Shown piece after piece: positions 1-12,792 of a stretch of DNA of 64,000 nucleotides (its first letter is position 1; every line of letters starts with the position of its first letter). Below the pieces are notes generated by a model, which had not been told where the DNA came from, did not search any database, and worked only from the letters and a program-made list of their open reading frames with translations. The stretch lies in contig JAHLKG010000016.1 in the NCBI GenBank assembly GCA_025526995.1, positions 62,001 to 126,000 of the forward strand, given 5' to 3'. A program made the translations under genes and the position numbers. The stretch is from Powellomyces hirtus (lineage: Eukaryota > Chytridiomycota > Chytridiomycetes > Spizellomycetales > Powellomycetaceae).

Positions 1-1151
1 ACATCCGATAATGCCTGGAACTGTGGAGCAGATTCGAAAGTCAAATGTTATGCTCGTGTACATGGCTCTCCTAGCAACATGCGATGTCAGTACCTACGCC
101 AAGGACGCCTCCGTCACTGCAGTTTGTCACAGTTTCTGCTGGTGGTGGCTTTGGGAAGATGCAACGATAGCACGGTCCGCCGTCATAATTGTACACCGTC
201 AACTGGAGTCACATCAGCCAGATGGCACGTTTCGCAAGAAAACAGGAAGTGCCTTTACCTGACCATCCATTCGCAATGCACTACCGGAAACCAAAGGTTT
301 GTTCAGCAGGACGCAGGCGTCGTTGAGCAAATATCTCGTAGCAACATTGTCAGTCGCATCCACGACAATGTCCCATCTACAGCCACAATAGTCAGGACCA
401 AGGTATCCAATGCTTGCAAGCCTCCGAGTGGGTCTTACGGCTTGATAAGATCCATTGCATTGGAACTATCGAGAAGCATGTCATATGCTGTGCAGTCGCA
501 GAATGACGAAAGCCTGGAGCACCAGAACTGTCAGCCGCTCAACCAAGTCGCCAGAGACGGACGGCAATCACCTGTTTACAGTCGCTTTGGCGGATTCAGA
601 CTTCCGCATGCCAACCTTGGGTTCATCGTGGATAATCTGTCTTTGAAGGTTGCTTGCTTCCACCACATCGTAGTCCACAACTCCCAAGCGACCTACGCGC
701 GTGATCGTTCATAATCAGACAATTCGACCCTATCGCCGGGAATCAAATATTTCATACCAATTCCAGCTGCCGCAAGATACATGATAGCAGGCGCTCCTAG
801 TCCTCCACATCCAACCACCAGCACAGAGGTGTTGCGCAACTTGAGTTGACCTGATATCACAAGGTGTGGTGAAGGTCACTATATTATTATTTATATTGTA
901 GTTCAGGCCAAATTGAGATTTTTCCAACCTTGAACGCCAATCTCAGGCATCAACAACTGCCGGCTGAAGCGAGCAATTTCCTCATTTGTTAATTCAGTTG
1001 TTGCACCACTATCGTCCCTTCCGACAGTGAACGGAAGGGACAACACACTTGCGGCGCCCGATGCTGCTGATGCCCTCAATGCGGCATTTTCTGTCCGTAG
1101 TTGTTCAATCTCTGCTTGCAACGCCGCCACGTCCATCTTGTCGCCCGACAT
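1..1151 (-). CDS. UBA4: UBA4/MOCS3-like E1 adenylyltransferase (C-terminus off window)
   Basis: Activates the ubiquitin-like sulfur carrier Urm1 for cytosolic tRNA thiolation, and in some lineages the MoaD-type molybdopterin subunit. Seven exons can be joined: 1151-929, 850-758, 692-572, 513-439, 376-259, 202-94, and 20 onward past the window edge. The N-terminus is a short Leu/Glu-rich helix typical of the family. It is followed by [15 protein letters not shown], the nucleotide-binding loop [12 protein letters not shown], then [15 protein letters not shown] and [18 protein letters not shown] contains a CxxC and NCSDGGVLG the presumed catalytic Cys; both match MOCS3. The rhodanese domain expected at the C-terminus would lie beyond base 1, so its presence cannot be judged. 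The start at 1151 is the first in-frame Met. It diverges from the LRR gene across about 260 bases. Confidence 0.93.
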
Positions 1152-1409
1152 TCAAAGCAAAGATATCAAATGTTTAACCCTAACGATGATGACTCGCAAG
1201 AGGGTGAGGTTCTAAGCCCTCCGAGAACGACAGGACGGTATGCGCAGCCGGACCTTCACGTGACTTGTCAATGTTTTTGGCCTTCAACGCTTTCATCCTC
1301 GAGTTTGCACTTTTCGGCATTGCTTCGCTCGGAGACCAACGTTGCTCTGCCACTTGATAGCTTTGAAACTCATCGGAACTCTCGTTGATCATCAGCACAG
1401 TATTACAAG

Positions 1410-3178
1410 ATGAAGCTTACACCAAATGTTCTGGTATCAAAAAACCCGGGAACTCCGATAGCGGAGCTGGTTAGCGCGAACTGCAGCAACATGGAAATAG
1501 CGCACATTGAAGACCTTTCGGTAGCAGTAAACCTCCACAAGCTCGATCTGAGTAAGAACTCCATCAAGAAGGCCGATGCACTCAGCGGACTGAAGCATAA
1601 CAAGGAATTGACGCTACTCAATCTGAATGGAAACTCGCTGGAAAGCTTGGAAGGCGTCGAGTATCTGGAAAAGCTGTTGGTCTTGAACTTGAGCCATAAT
1701 CAAGTCAATCGCATCTCGCACCATGTCGCTAGTTGCCAAGCCCTGAAAGCCCTTATTCTCAATCACAACAAAATCGCCCGGATAGAAAACCTCACAAAGC
1801 TGACCCAGTTGAACACGATAGGTACCGTTGCGCCTGTGCGAATGCTTGCCTCTCCAATTAATAACGCCACAGATATCTTGTAGTCCTCTCTCACAACTCA
1901 TTGACATCCCTGGAAGGACTAGGGTCTCTCATCAACCTCACCAAACTCTCTGCAGCTCACAACCAAATCCGCGCATTCCCCGATCTCCGACTTCTCCCAG
2001 CGCTGAAGGAGCTGCGTCTCAACGACAACAAAATCATGTCGATCAGCGACAATGTTCGATTCCTGCCTGCGCTAGAGATTCTCGATATGGGCAACAATGT
2101 TATGAGATCGATTGCAGATGTAGCGAGTCTTGCGTCGCTGAACGGGCTCATCAACCTCAACTTGAAGGGAAACCCATTGGTAGAGAAGGAAAAGGGAGGG
2201 GCTGACACCAAGGAGGGAACCAGCGACAAATACAGACAAACTGTTCTGACGCTGTGTCCGACACTCAGAGTTCTGGATAATGACAGGTTCGATCAGAAAT
2301 TCTTGGAACGGAAATCAAAGAGACAAGAGCTCATCAAGAAGCGGACATGGCGGGAGAACGTAGAAAAGGCACAAGCATATGCGGCCAACCCTCCCCCACC
2401 GCATGAAAAAGGATCTTTCAAAAGGCGGAAACTGGACGGAGGATCGGGTGATGAGGGTCCAGAGGAGCGGAAATCCGATCGCAAGCCATCCGTCCCTACG
2501 GCTGGAAAGCCTGATGATGGTAGTTACAAACTAAAGCGTGAGAGCGGGCCCAAATCGCATAATACCAACTCGCCAAAGAAGGCCGAGAAAGCAGGTATTG
2601 CATCGAAACGCGTCAGGGACGAAGGCCCCGCCACATCAGCGAAGAAGCAGATGATGACCAAGGAGAGGGATGGCAAGAAGGACGGGGAGCGACCAGCGAA
2701 AGTTGCTGCAAGTGTGCGAAGGGAGTGGCCACAGAAACTGAAAAGAAGAGATACCAAAGCAGCGCCACCAGCGGCAGACGAAGGAGATTCTTTCTTCCTT
2801 GCTGACAAGCCTAAAGCGCAGGCGCCGGGCAAAAAGTCGGGTGCAGGCAGCAAAGGATCGATAGCTGCAGAGCCGAAAAGCACAAAGACGGGAACAAATC
2901 CCGCCCAAGCGGTTCATTCGAAGGGCAAGGACAATAGTGCCGTCACTTCTGTTCCAGCAGTCATTGCAAGTTCACAAAGCCGAGGAGACTCACAGCCGGT
3001 GGCAAGCACAACTAGCGCGCCAGTAGCCCCTCTTAATCCTGCCCGCTCAGGCGTACTTGGTGTTGTCGAAGTGAAACCAAAGATCAAGAAGGCAGTCACT
3101 GCCTTCGATCCGGAGGTTGCGAAAACCACCGCGCCGAATAGTGAGGGCACAGGCCTGCTAGTTGGTGGTTGGGATTAA
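1410..3178 (+). CDS. Leucine-rich repeat protein with basic disordered tail
   Basis: Two exons (1410-1821 and 1884-3178) give about 568 residues. The 62-base intron falls inside a repeat and splicing restores NTIVLSHNSL, a proper LRR strand. Residues about 15-240 hold SDS22-type repeats of roughly 22 residues with LxxLxLxxN cores, closed by a cap-like segment (CPTLRVLDNDRF). The rest is Lys/Arg/Ser/Pro-rich with KRRK-type clusters that may act as nuclear localisation signals, and it looks disordered. The LRR part probably binds a protein, but no specific orthologue was recognised. The closing segment also occurs in SDS22, U2A' and axonemal LRR proteins, so the partner is open. A reading as SDS22 itself is unlikely because of the long basic tail. 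Confidence 0.85.
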
Positions 3179-3267
3179 TACTGAAACGCATGTGTGCTGT
3201 CCACAAATTTTAATGGTGAAAATGATAGTATGATTGCAGTATCCATAAATAATGTGCTTCCAACATC

Positions 3268-4266
3268 TCAGTTCGCCCCAGAGTCAACGACAACGATTTG
3301 CAGTTCTACGGGTGGTAGTGGATCCAATGCAACGTGCACGCTGTGCGTCCCAACATCCTTGATCCTTTCGCCGAGCTGAACAGCCTCCTTTTCAAGGACA
3401 ACGCCATATTTGTCCAAGAGTTCCACGACGATGTCTTCTGGTGTGACCGATCCATAGATCCTGGTAGAATCGGCACGCATCTTCACTCGATCAAACGTCA
3501 GATTTTTGATGGCAAGCAGGGCACTGTGCTTTTCGGAATCCAGCTCTATTCGCTTCTCTCGTGTCGCTGTTCCAGCCGCAACAGACGTTTCATTCAAGGT
3601 TTGTCGCTGCTCAATCTTCACTGATGAGAAGGCAGGAACAATCTGAAGGAGGAAATCACAAATATTGAGAACACAGCCGATACCGCAAAATCAATAAGTC
3701 AACATCTGAGACGGTGAGTATCACAAACTCCATACCGTCTCCAGAACGACATCATCCTCTCGAATCCGTGGTTCCCAGCCTTCCGGCAGAATAGGCTTTC
3801 CCTTTATCCGTGGTACGTAGTATGCAAGACCGAATGGTACCAAGTAGTTTCGTGCCTGTGCCACTAGATATGTTGCAAGATCAGCGTGATGTTCTCGAAT
3901 CGGAAGCACTATTGCTGTCTGCATTTTCGAAGCCTTACAGTTGACCAGCGTGATCTCGCCTGATGAGAGGAAGTGTTAGAGCGATGCTCGTGCCAAGCAC
4001 GGATATCAGAAAGTAACATGTACCTTTTTCCCCAATTCCCGGTACATTATCCCTCATAAACACATGTATATCAGGTTTGGAGAACTTTGTTCTCTGCAAA
4101 AAGGAAGGGTCAAGGCCCTCGAATATCAGTAACCGACGATTCCACTGGACCAAAGCTATTCTTGCACTCGCGTCTCGAGGCATACCTGTGCTGATACAAG
4201 ATGAACTGCCTGCGGCCGAAGTGCCCGTATAGCACGAAGAGTATGTGTTGGAAGTGGGAGTGACAT
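3268..4266 (-). CDS. MRPL50: Mitochondrial large-subunit ribosomal protein bL9m
   Basis: Five exons (4266-4186, 4093-4024, 3959-3939, 3863-3736, 3642-3268) sum to 224 residues with consistent phases. The first 27 residues (MSLPLPTHTLRAIRALRP...) are Arg-rich with no acidic residue, as in a mitochondrial presequence. The mature part carries the bL9 signature: VFMRDNVPGIGEKG, then ARNYLVPFGLAYYVPR. The C-terminal half (KNLTFDRVKMRADST, IYGSVTPEDIV, YGVVLEKEAV) matches the bacterial L9 rRNA-binding domain. Exon 3 is only 21 bases. The symbol follows the yeast name for the L9 homologue. It is convergent with the LRR gene, whose stop is 90 bases away. Confidence 0.92.
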
Positions 4267-4600
4267 TATTTTGAACTGTAAAATGTTGAATGAAATCCTC
4301 CTCAAAAACACAGGTTTGCTGCTCCGGGTCGACGGGGCTAAGCCACAACCTCCAGTCGCCAGGCCGAATATAGGCATACCATGAAACTTTTTACGACGTC
4401 GTTCGCAAAACGGCCACAGTTCACAAAAATGCTGAGTGAATACAGGAACCCGGCAGGTTGATGCACAAAAGTAGATGCCCACGGGTCAAAAGAGGTGGCA
4501 CCAGACAGAAACAAGGTAATGGACGAGGATAGGACACAAGCAAAATGATATGACAATGGTTCGAAACAAATTATATTACATTCCAAGAAACATCGCCAGT

Positions 4601-5653
4601 TTAGAAGCCTGTTGAACATGAGCAAAAGCCAGTCAGTTTTCATATATCCGGAAAGCAACATCGGTCTTCATGCAACTTACGCAGTTTCTGGAAGAACCAC
4701 CTGTTCTTGCCGCTGTTGTATCGCTCCTCGAAAAGCTTCTTGATGGCCTTGCGGGAGGTGACACGCTGGGTGGGCTCCTTGAAGCTCTCACCAGTGACAA
4801 CCTGCTTAAGGTCAATGTCGAGGTTGTATCTACAATAAAAAGCTGCGTCAGTGCGATGACTCTGAGTCTTCTGCCACCATATCCCACATGTCGTCCAGCC
4901 AAATTCTCTCAGTCCCGTTTATACAGCTTGTCGCCCCGTTGCATATGCGGTACACCAGACTGCAGTGATGCTCCGTACCGCGAGTAACGTTGTAAAAGCC
5001 GTGTTTGGACTGCTGGTGGGCTCTGCATTTCGCATTTCGTTTCCTGCACTTCATCGATACCCCTTGCCCCTCCAGATAACCCCGTTCACTCCCGTCCAGC
5101 TGTCGTATCGGCTGACCGTTTGCTGATATACCCTTCGCAGCACCAGCCCCCTCCCGCTCGTTTTCCGGTCTCCGACAGTTTACCTGGTGGGCATCAAGTG
5201 GTTGACGTTGACAACCTTGATGAAGGCCTTCACTCGGGAGCGCTTGGCGACACGCTTCTGTCCCATGCCCTTGGTGATCTTCAATGGGTAACGCTCGACA
5301 CCGGCCACGATGGCGTGGGGGTACGGACGCTCCTTTGTGCCCTCGTCAAAGTTCTTGACGATCACGGCCTTCTTACCGGCCTGGCGACCCTGCAGGACGA
5401 GCACGACCTAGAGAAGGTGGAGAGCTGGGTCAGCGATAGGTTGTCCATCCGTTCGTCGTTCACTCGTAGGTTCGGTCATGTCGTTGCATTTCGTTCCAAT
5501 TCCATCATTCGTCAGTTCAGTTGTCCGCTCTGTCCCATCCATCCATCGCCTAATCGATCGTCCGCCGAATCCGTCCATCCATCCATCCATCCATCCATCC
5601 ATCCGTTTTGTTCGGGCATAACTTCGCACCTTTCCAGTCTTGAGGAACTTCAT
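4601..5653 (-). CDS. RPL27: 60S ribosomal protein eL27
   Basis: Four exons (5653-5630, 5407-5184, 4829-4681, 4608-4601) give 134 residues, against 136 in human eL27. Exon 1 encodes only MKFLKTGK and the last exon only two residues plus the stop, restoring the conserved end FFQKLRF. Diagnostic segments are [29 protein letters not shown] and NHLMPTR. Introns 1 (222 bases) and 2 (354 bases) are long for this window. Long early introns are common in fungal ribosomal protein genes. Intron 1 contains a CCAT microsatellite. The initiator is followed directly by KF, where most eL27 proteins begin MGKF. Confidence 0.96.
5574..5604. repeat. (CCAT)n microsatellite in eL27 intron 1
   Basis: About seven uninterrupted CCAT units lie inside the first intron of the eL27 gene, with scattered further copies just upstream (5535-5547). 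The tract does not touch the splice sites. Confidence 0.9.
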
Positions 5654-6519
5654 CTTGAATGTGCAGGCTAAGAAATCTCAACCACCGCTTGAAATGAGCT
5701 GTAAAATGGACCTTCCGTGGTGGCCAAACCGACTTGCTGCGACAGGGCCGGTCTTCCACCAGTCACGTGACCTCTCAAAATCGCGTCTCGCTCTACGCCT
5801 CCCGTGGTACCGGCACTGGGTTTTTCAAAGAGTGATAATACAGTAGGTTTGACGCCTTTTGGGTAAGCGTTTACCTTTCGATTACTCAGCGCTCACGTCA
5901 GCAAGCGCAACGCCTCTCCCCAGTCGGGAAGTGTCGGTCGAGTCGTGATAACCCAACTCAACCCCCCGCTCCTTTGTTTTACCCCCATTACTGCTTGCTT
6001 TCGCTGCCACTGTTGTTGCTCCCACAGCGCTCGTCCGTAGCAAGCACCATACCCCATCACGTCCCACCTTGTCAAGGGTTGTCCTCGGCTTGCAACGTAA
6101 AGGCACTCGGTCAAACGCCACACGCTTGATTGTAGAGTCAATTTGGCATCTAGGTATGTATGTCAGAGATTGTCGGGCTTTTCGCGCGTGTAAACGCCAC
6201 CTTAAATGTTCCTGTCCCCCCTTTTGTCCTGCTTTGTTTCAAAAAAGCTTGGCTGATTTCTAGGTTAGTGAACACGCTGCCTGTTCGTGCCATCCTGTCG
6301 CTCAATCTCGGTGCCCCTTCGCGTCGCCCTTTTCAGGAAGAGCAGATTGTATTGTCACAATTCTGGGCAGAAATCTCCCGTGACGCCATTAGACTTCTCG
6401 TAAATATCAGTATTGGCAGCTAATTCCCTATGATGGGAGTATCGCAGCTAACGATTTATGAAATTATCATTGGCAGCTGCTTCTGCCTTGATTTTTGACA
6501 CGCAATCATTCCCGTCGCA
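5654..6519. other. Intergenic region between divergent eL27 and PKA-R genes
   Basis: These 866 bases separate two divergent genes and should hold both promoters. Short ORFs occur on both strands but none shows protein-like composition or known motifs. No RNA gene or clear repeat was seen. Confidence 0.6.
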
Positions 6520-7926
6520 ATGAGCGAGCGCTTCAACCCGGATCAGTTTACTGTGCCGGCGGACTTTCCGGAGATCCTGAAGGATTTGAACAAGGAAATC
6601 CTTCGCTCGCAACCGCACGATATTTTTCAGTTCTGCTCCAACTACTTCCAGCGTAAATTGGAAGAGCAGAGAACCCAATTGGTGCAGCTATGTGAGCAGT
6701 CAATTTTTGTGAAACTTAGCGTTATATCATCGGTTGTTGCCTAACACGGTCTCTGAACCTAGCCAGCGGACACCAAGAGGCGGCTGCCATTGTAGGACAA
6801 ACTGAAGGATCGACGACAAATGTCGCTGATCCTTTTGGGGCCCCTTCTTCAGACGATGTCCCGGACCATGAATCTGAGAAAAATGAACACGATGATTCGG
6901 ACGATGACGAATCAGACGATGATATGCTGGAGGAGATTGCCCCAACTCCAGTCCCCATCAGCTATAATCGCGGTCGCCGCACGTCCGTCAGTGCCGAATC
7001 AATGGCGCCAACCCTCGACAAAGACTTTGTCAAGGTCGTCATTCCCAAAACGGATGAACAGAAGCAGCGTATCGAAACCTCGATTCGGGGTAACTTTTTA
7101 TTCAAGAGCCTGGACGATGATCAATATATAGATGTCGTGAACGCCATGGCCGAGAAACGAGTCAGTCCTGGCGAGGAGGTCATCAAGCAGGGTGGTATTG
7201 GCGACTACTTTTACGTAGTGGAAACCGGTGCGCTCGATGTCTTTGTGTCCCGCGGAGGCCAGCCTGCCGTCAAAGTCACCGACTATGGGCCGAATGGTAG
7301 TTTCGGAGAACTGGCTCTCATGTACAACGCTCCACGTGCGGCCACTGTCACAGCGACTCAGGATTGCGTTCTCTGGGCGCTGGACCGTGTTACGTTCCGT
7401 CGAATTTTGATGGAGAATACATCTCGCAAGCGTCGCATGTACGAGGCATTCCTGGAGGAAGTGCCGCTGCTCGTGTCGCTGGAGCCATATGAGCGTCACA
7501 AGATCTCCGACGCGCTCGAGAGTGTTAGCTACAATGACAATGATGTAGTAATCAAACAGGGCGACGTTGGTGACGCGTTCTACATTATTGAGAGCGGAGA
7601 GGCAAGAGTGGTAACCACTGACGAGAATGGAATCGAGCACGAGATGCCTGGTCTGCAAAAAGGAGATTACTTTGGAGGTAATATCTCGTATGTACCCATT
7701 GCCATGGTTTATTGGAGAACTGACGTGGTCCGCTTTGTTTACTTTTACAGAGCTTGCGCTTCTGAGCGACAAGCCAAGACGGGCAACTGTTATTGCAAAA
7801 GGACGGTTGAAGTGCGCCACGTTGGGCAAGAAGCCCTTCGTGCGTCTTCTCGGACCTGTGGTCGACATCATCAAACGAAACGCCAGCAATTACCTTACTT
7901 ACTCGGAGCGTATCCATCTGGACTAA
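6520..7926 (+). CDS. BCY1: cAMP-dependent protein kinase regulatory subunit
   Basis: Binds and inhibits PKA catalytic subunits until cAMP releases them. Three exons (6520-6691, 6763-7677, 7751-7926) give 420 residues. The N-terminus has the RII-type docking and dimerisation helix region (residues about 10-50, [19 protein letters not shown]). An acidic Asp/Glu stretch follows. The autoinhibitor site GRRTSVS is near residues 128-134 and has a phosphorylatable Ser (RRxS), as in yeast Bcy1 and RII. Two cyclic-nucleotide-binding domains follow, each with its phosphate-binding cassette: [16 protein letters not shown] and [16 protein letters not shown]. All key Glu and Arg residues of both cassettes are present, so both sites should bind cAMP. 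Intron 2 splits the Glu codon of the second cassette. Confidence 0.97.
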
Positions 7927-8227
7927 ATGCATCACAAACAGGCGATATTTCGAAGAGAGATACAACACATCTCTTTGAGATAATCAAGTATAACACTGTG
8001 TTTTAATTGGATCGTAAATATGAGATCGAATGGCTCTGAATTTACTCTCCTTGCAAAACGACGGTTTTACGTCCTTTTCGCCTCCTCATGCACATTTCTC
8101 GTTTTCTCACAACCCTGTCCCGCGCGCTTTGGCAGACTAGTAGACTTTCTATTTGATGCTGTCGGACTATCTACAAAACCCAAAAAATAATACCGCCTCT
8201 TTATTTCAAGGAAAACTAGTCGCGAAG

Positions 8228-11200
8228 CTAGATGATCTCATCGTCTTCTACTTCGTTATCACCGCCCATGTCTTCTTCTGCGGCTTCCTTTGCGGGCTCT
8301 GGACCACGGACTCGCTGTCGCGTAAACATATGTACAATCTAGAAAAACAAAGCCGATATGTTGTTAACTGAAATGAAAAGGACTTCATTTCCCGATTATA
8401 CACGCACCTCGTCAGGCGTGGTAGCGTCCTCAACACTCTTGTCATCGCGCACTTTTATGAACCTCGGGAATCGCAAGCTGGAGATCAAGTCGCAGCCTTC
8501 ATCAGAAGAGTGGACCCAGATTGCACAGGTTCGTTCACGCGTATTCCCATCCATTACCTGATGCCCTTGGCCTCGTCCACCTTCCCCATCGCGGCCTGAT
8601 GGACGGGCGATACGGTCAAGTCCGCGCCTCGGACTTCCCATACCTCTGAGGGCAGGAACCATACATCCGGTCGCTGACTATCGCTAATGGTAAAGTAGCT
8701 CTTTGGCCCGGGAAGCAGTTTGCCAGATTCGGGGCTATACCGGTCCTGCCGATGTCAGAACTTGCTGTCAATTTCTGAGTATTAAGGTCGCGCTGATTTG
8801 ATATGCAACATACCTTCATGCTCTTGTAAAAAGCATCAGAGAATCCTTCAGACCAAATCAAACAGCGACAATTAGGATCAGCAGTGCATGCAAAACTATA
8901 ATCATCGTACATTTCCCGATCCTCTCTTACCACTCATACACTTGCAAAAGCTCTCAAAGCATTCTGTCTCGGGGTTCCAACACGCCAACAAAATCGGCGA
9001 GTACCAAGTCGCTTTGCGTCCCGTTCCATACCATGCCCCAATCGGGACCAAGTCAAACGAGTCGGCCAGCGTCGAGAGGTAGTCTTTCTTCACTTTAAGC
9101 CAGGATTCGGTGCGCTTGTCTGGCTCGTAGGTGGCGAGGAGAGACCGGCGCGTGGATGTGCTGGTTGTGGAGGGCGTGTCGAGAATTTTGACCATTATTC
9201 CTGTAGGATGGATGTTAGAGACTCTTATCATATATCTTTTGGAGTACGAACATTCCATCGAGATACTTTTTACCTTCGCATCCATTTTGGAGAGACTGCG
9301 TCAAAAATGCTTGGATCTGTGATAGTTTGATGTCATATCAGCGATCATCGCGCGACGATTTCTCAACCGCCGATAACTACCTCATCCGGCTCCTTCGACT
9401 CGAGCTGTAGGAATGAGAAAGGGTCAGGTAGGCGGCTCAAAAAGGCATGTAGGCAAGTATTATTACAGGAACCGAACCAAGCGCTAGGACGTACCTGCTC
9501 AACAAACGCAAATCGCTTTTCAACTGGCACGAACGCTTTGCGCATCGCATCGCGGCGAGTTCGGAACGATTCCGTGATCAAACTCTGAATTCACGGCATC
9601 AAGGTCAGTATATCCCGCAACCACATCAAACGAACATCGCACGCACCACGCCATTTAGAAACATCAGATCAAATGCATACACGCAGACTTTGACTTTGAC
9701 TTCACCTTCCGCAACGTTTTTACGCGCGCGGTTGCTGAGCGTTTGAAACGATGCGACAGCGCCGGCCTCGTCGATCGCGACGACTTCAGCGTCGAGGATG
9801 AATGATGTCGTGGATGGTGTGATGATCGACGGGATCAGGGTTATGATGTCGGGGTATTTGTCTGTCATCGTTTCTGTGACGGAGAGCGGTGAGTTGAGAG
9901 GTTTCATTTGAAGAAAAAAAAAGGGAAAGTTACCGAGATGACGAGAGAAGATTGTGATTTCGCCCGAGTCGGACCGGTGGATCTGTGCTCTTTGACCTAA
10001 AGAAGCATCAACGATAAGCCAGATGTCCGTTAGCGCGTTCCAATCAATTTAGCAACGGTGCTATCTGACCTACCGTCATATTTATAGTCAGCGCAGAAAT
10101 TCATTCCCTCTAGATTTTCAAAGACTTCCTGCAGCCAAAGATATTACAATGTTCATGTCAAGCTTCAAGTTTTACACCGACAAGGACGGACAATTGAAGT
10201 ACCGTTAGATCGCGTGTGATCTTGCCCAACATTGGACGTATCGGAACGCCGGGCATGCACTACATATTCGAGATTAGTGTTGCCGCGCCTTCTTAAGATT
10301 CGTTGGGCACTCTCACTTTGCACTCATCGATTATGCGCGCAAGTCCAATATCTGGATTCAACAAAAGCGGGACAATGATGTCGTAGTTGGGCACCTGCGC
10401 GTAACATTCCTACGTTCCACCGGGCAACGAAGATGGTTCAACTCCGCAATCACTTCTGCCACTAGCGTGGATGGGGATATGCCTTACTTTCAACGTTTGT
10501 TCGGCAGTCTTCAGACGCGCCTTGAGCTGATCCTTCGAAAGTGATTTAAAAACGTCTGCGGGTATGTCATGTTCTAGAAGAACAGCGTGGCTGTGATGGG
10601 CCTTAGAGAGATGTCAATGAGACCAGGCGGAATGATGGCGTAGGAGAATACCTCAATGCAATTAGAATAGTGGTCCGAACAGCACCGATCCGGAGGTGTG
10701 ATACCAGCGTGCGAGTCAAGAAGCGTAACTCCTCGCCCTTGATGGCGTTAGCTGGAGATATGTACGTGCTAAGAATGGAATGCGATGACCACCTGGCACG
10801 CGATCATCATCTTCTTGACAAGGTCGGCCTTCTGATTCACCGTCCCTTGACCCTTCATCGCCGCAATCTTTTGCAGGGTATTGAAGACCTGGTTATGCGG
10901 GTATCCCCATGTAATCAGCCAGAGCCCCAAATGTGTCAGAAAAGAAAGCGACATACCCCAGCGACCGTCAGCGGTTTGGGCTGTACCAGCATCTGAGTGC
11001 TCATTCTCGCGGCCACGACCACATCGCCCCAATCACCCTTCACGTCCCACGTTGCTTTGATCGTCTTGGACGACATGTCCGAAATAGACGTGATGGCTTT
11101 CACGAGGATCTGCGGGCCAATCCCAAGCTCAATTCCTATAGGCCATGAGCAAGCGAATACGATGAAAAGGAAGGCGCGGACATAGACGAAGTAAGGATTG

Positions 11201-12062
11201 TATTATTAAAATTACTCCAACACATATACACAGAATACTAGAAGGGTTCAAACACGGACCTTCGTAGGCAGGGGCTATATTATTGCTTGAGAGATAGAGA
11301 GCAGGAAGTAGGTCTTGAGGTGCATGCCGGATTATGAGTCGTAACATATGAGTTAATTTCTCTGTTATAACTCTTCATCGTGAGAACAAGACGGTTAGAA
11401 TTCCGACACAAGCCGCATGCGGCGACATTGAATTTCGAGAGAAAGAGACACGATGCAAATATTATGGTGGCTACATACTGTCGACCAGTGACCTCAGAAA
11501 CGGCGGCAAAGCGCTCAGCAAGCAAACGGTAGGGCGTTGGCCCTGACTGCCAATATGGCGGTCGCGTCTCCACACATTCGTTTATTGGCAAGACCGGCTC
11601 GTCGACAGGTTGTACAGAGATAGAGACAGCGGATGTTTCGACAACGGGACCGGGAACAAGCTCCGGTCCCGCAACATCTCGAACGCTGTCAAATCCCTTT
11701 CTGGGTTTCGCGTTAGTCGCCCAGGTCTCTGGAGGCCATTCTTCCCACTGTTCAAACTGATCCCCAGCTAAGACTGCTGCAGGTATCTTTTCCCCATTTT
11801 CGTCTCTCTCAGCCGAGGTCTGGCTGGTAACACTCCCGTCCCGTTTGTTCCCACCCGGAGAAACAAGAGATTTGATGCCCAAGAAAGCATCAAGAGTACT
11901 TTGAGTTCCTGAATCTACATCCTTCTTGCCCTTCTTGGGTGTTGCGTTGAGACTGCCGGTCGATTTGCGTTTAGGGCCCATTAGTCTTATTATGCTGCGA
12001 CGTGTGACATTTCTGGATGTTTGTCCGGATGACCGACATGGGAAAATCGGACGATGGATCAT
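8228..12062 (-). CDS. CDC9: ATP-dependent DNA ligase I
   Basis: Seals nicks during lagging-strand replication and excision repair. About 18 short exons were read. The N-terminal region has a PIP-box-like QSTLDAFLG for PCNA binding. The DNA-binding domain includes RHAPQDLLPALYLSSN and TLQKIAAMKGQGT. Adenylation motif I is CADYKYDG, with the active Lys codon at 10083-10081 and an intron splitting the following Gly codon. Motif III is FILDAEVVAID, IIIa YAFDLMFLNG, IV GCEGIMVK and V SWLKVKKDY. The end is LRFPRFIKVRDDKS plus an acidic tail. Two in-frame Met codons exist. Met1 (12062) begins an Arg-rich stretch without acidic residues; Met28 (11981) begins MGPKRKS. This parallels yeast Cdc9, where alternative starts give mitochondrial and nuclear forms. 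Exon junctions are approximate. Confidence 0.93.
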
Positions 12063-12792
12063 GACGAAGGTCGATTAGGTCAGCCAGCATGACTCATTCC
12101 TGAGAGCGCGTTGATCATACGGGAGTTTTTTTCTGAGTGCTCGTCACGAAATGCTGAACAGCGAGTAAGAGTTGGCTCTTGAAGACTCCGCTCGCTAAGT
12201 GATGCTGGCGACAATCTGCTGCAAAAAGCTCCCAGTACTAAAGGTCGTGCGAATGATTGAGATTGGATTTCAAAAGAAAACGTGACGCCTGTCGGACTGC
12301 TTCACACAGTCATATAGAAATCGCTTTTGCAATGATCGAGTCTCTGCCGTCCTTTAGTAAGATGTGCATGCCGCATTGCAAACCATAATCAACAGAGTCC
12401 CGCGAGTATGAGAAGTCTTCCGTACAGATGATGTCTTTTACGGCGTCCCCTCTGATGTGTTTGTGACATCCAGTCATGACGCCGAACCGGAATGTTCCGG
12501 ACACCACGTGAAGGCCAACGAGAGTCACATGACGGACGAGCGTGAAAGTGAAAGTGGGGAACTTGCGCCAATTCTTCCTGTTTTTCCCCTACCCCACTTT
12601 TTCCCCATACGAAGCCTGGTTTCTTTCAACGATCATCGTCAAACAGGAACGACAATAACAAACTCTGGAGAAGGATCAAGCAAATAGTAGCTGCTTCGCT
12701 TTGCTCAAGTTCCAACGCAACCGCATACACCTCGACCTCCTGGCGTAGAAGTCCACCCGTCTGCCTCATCTTGAAGGAGAGCTTAAATTATC
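12063..12792. other. Intergenic region between divergent ligase I and ETFDH genes
   Basis: This spacer of about 730 bases contains no convincing ORF. It should hold both promoters. A pyrimidine-rich run (about 12576-12608) lies about 190 bases upstream of the ETFDH start. No RNA gene or repeat was recognised. Confidence 0.55.

Noticed and set aside
1410..3178. LRR gene as SDS22 (PP1 regulator)
   Set aside because: SDS22 is almost entirely LRRs; this protein has an unrelated basic tail of over 300 residues.
3935..4482. Larger minus-strand ORFs upstream of bL9 exon 2
   Set aside because: They read through an intron. Splicing at a strong TTTTTGCAG acceptor gives a presequence joined to the bL9 core.
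4830..5183. Intronic snoRNA in eL27 intron 2
   Set aside because: A weak box-C-like TCGATGA and several CTGA motifs exist on the minus strand, but spacing and lack of a terminal stem do not support a C/D snoRNA.
11222..11240. tRNA B-box-like GGGTTCAAAC (also near 32965)
   Set aside because: No matching A box or cloverleaf around either site; the first lies in a ligase intron and the second in the MDR gene leader.
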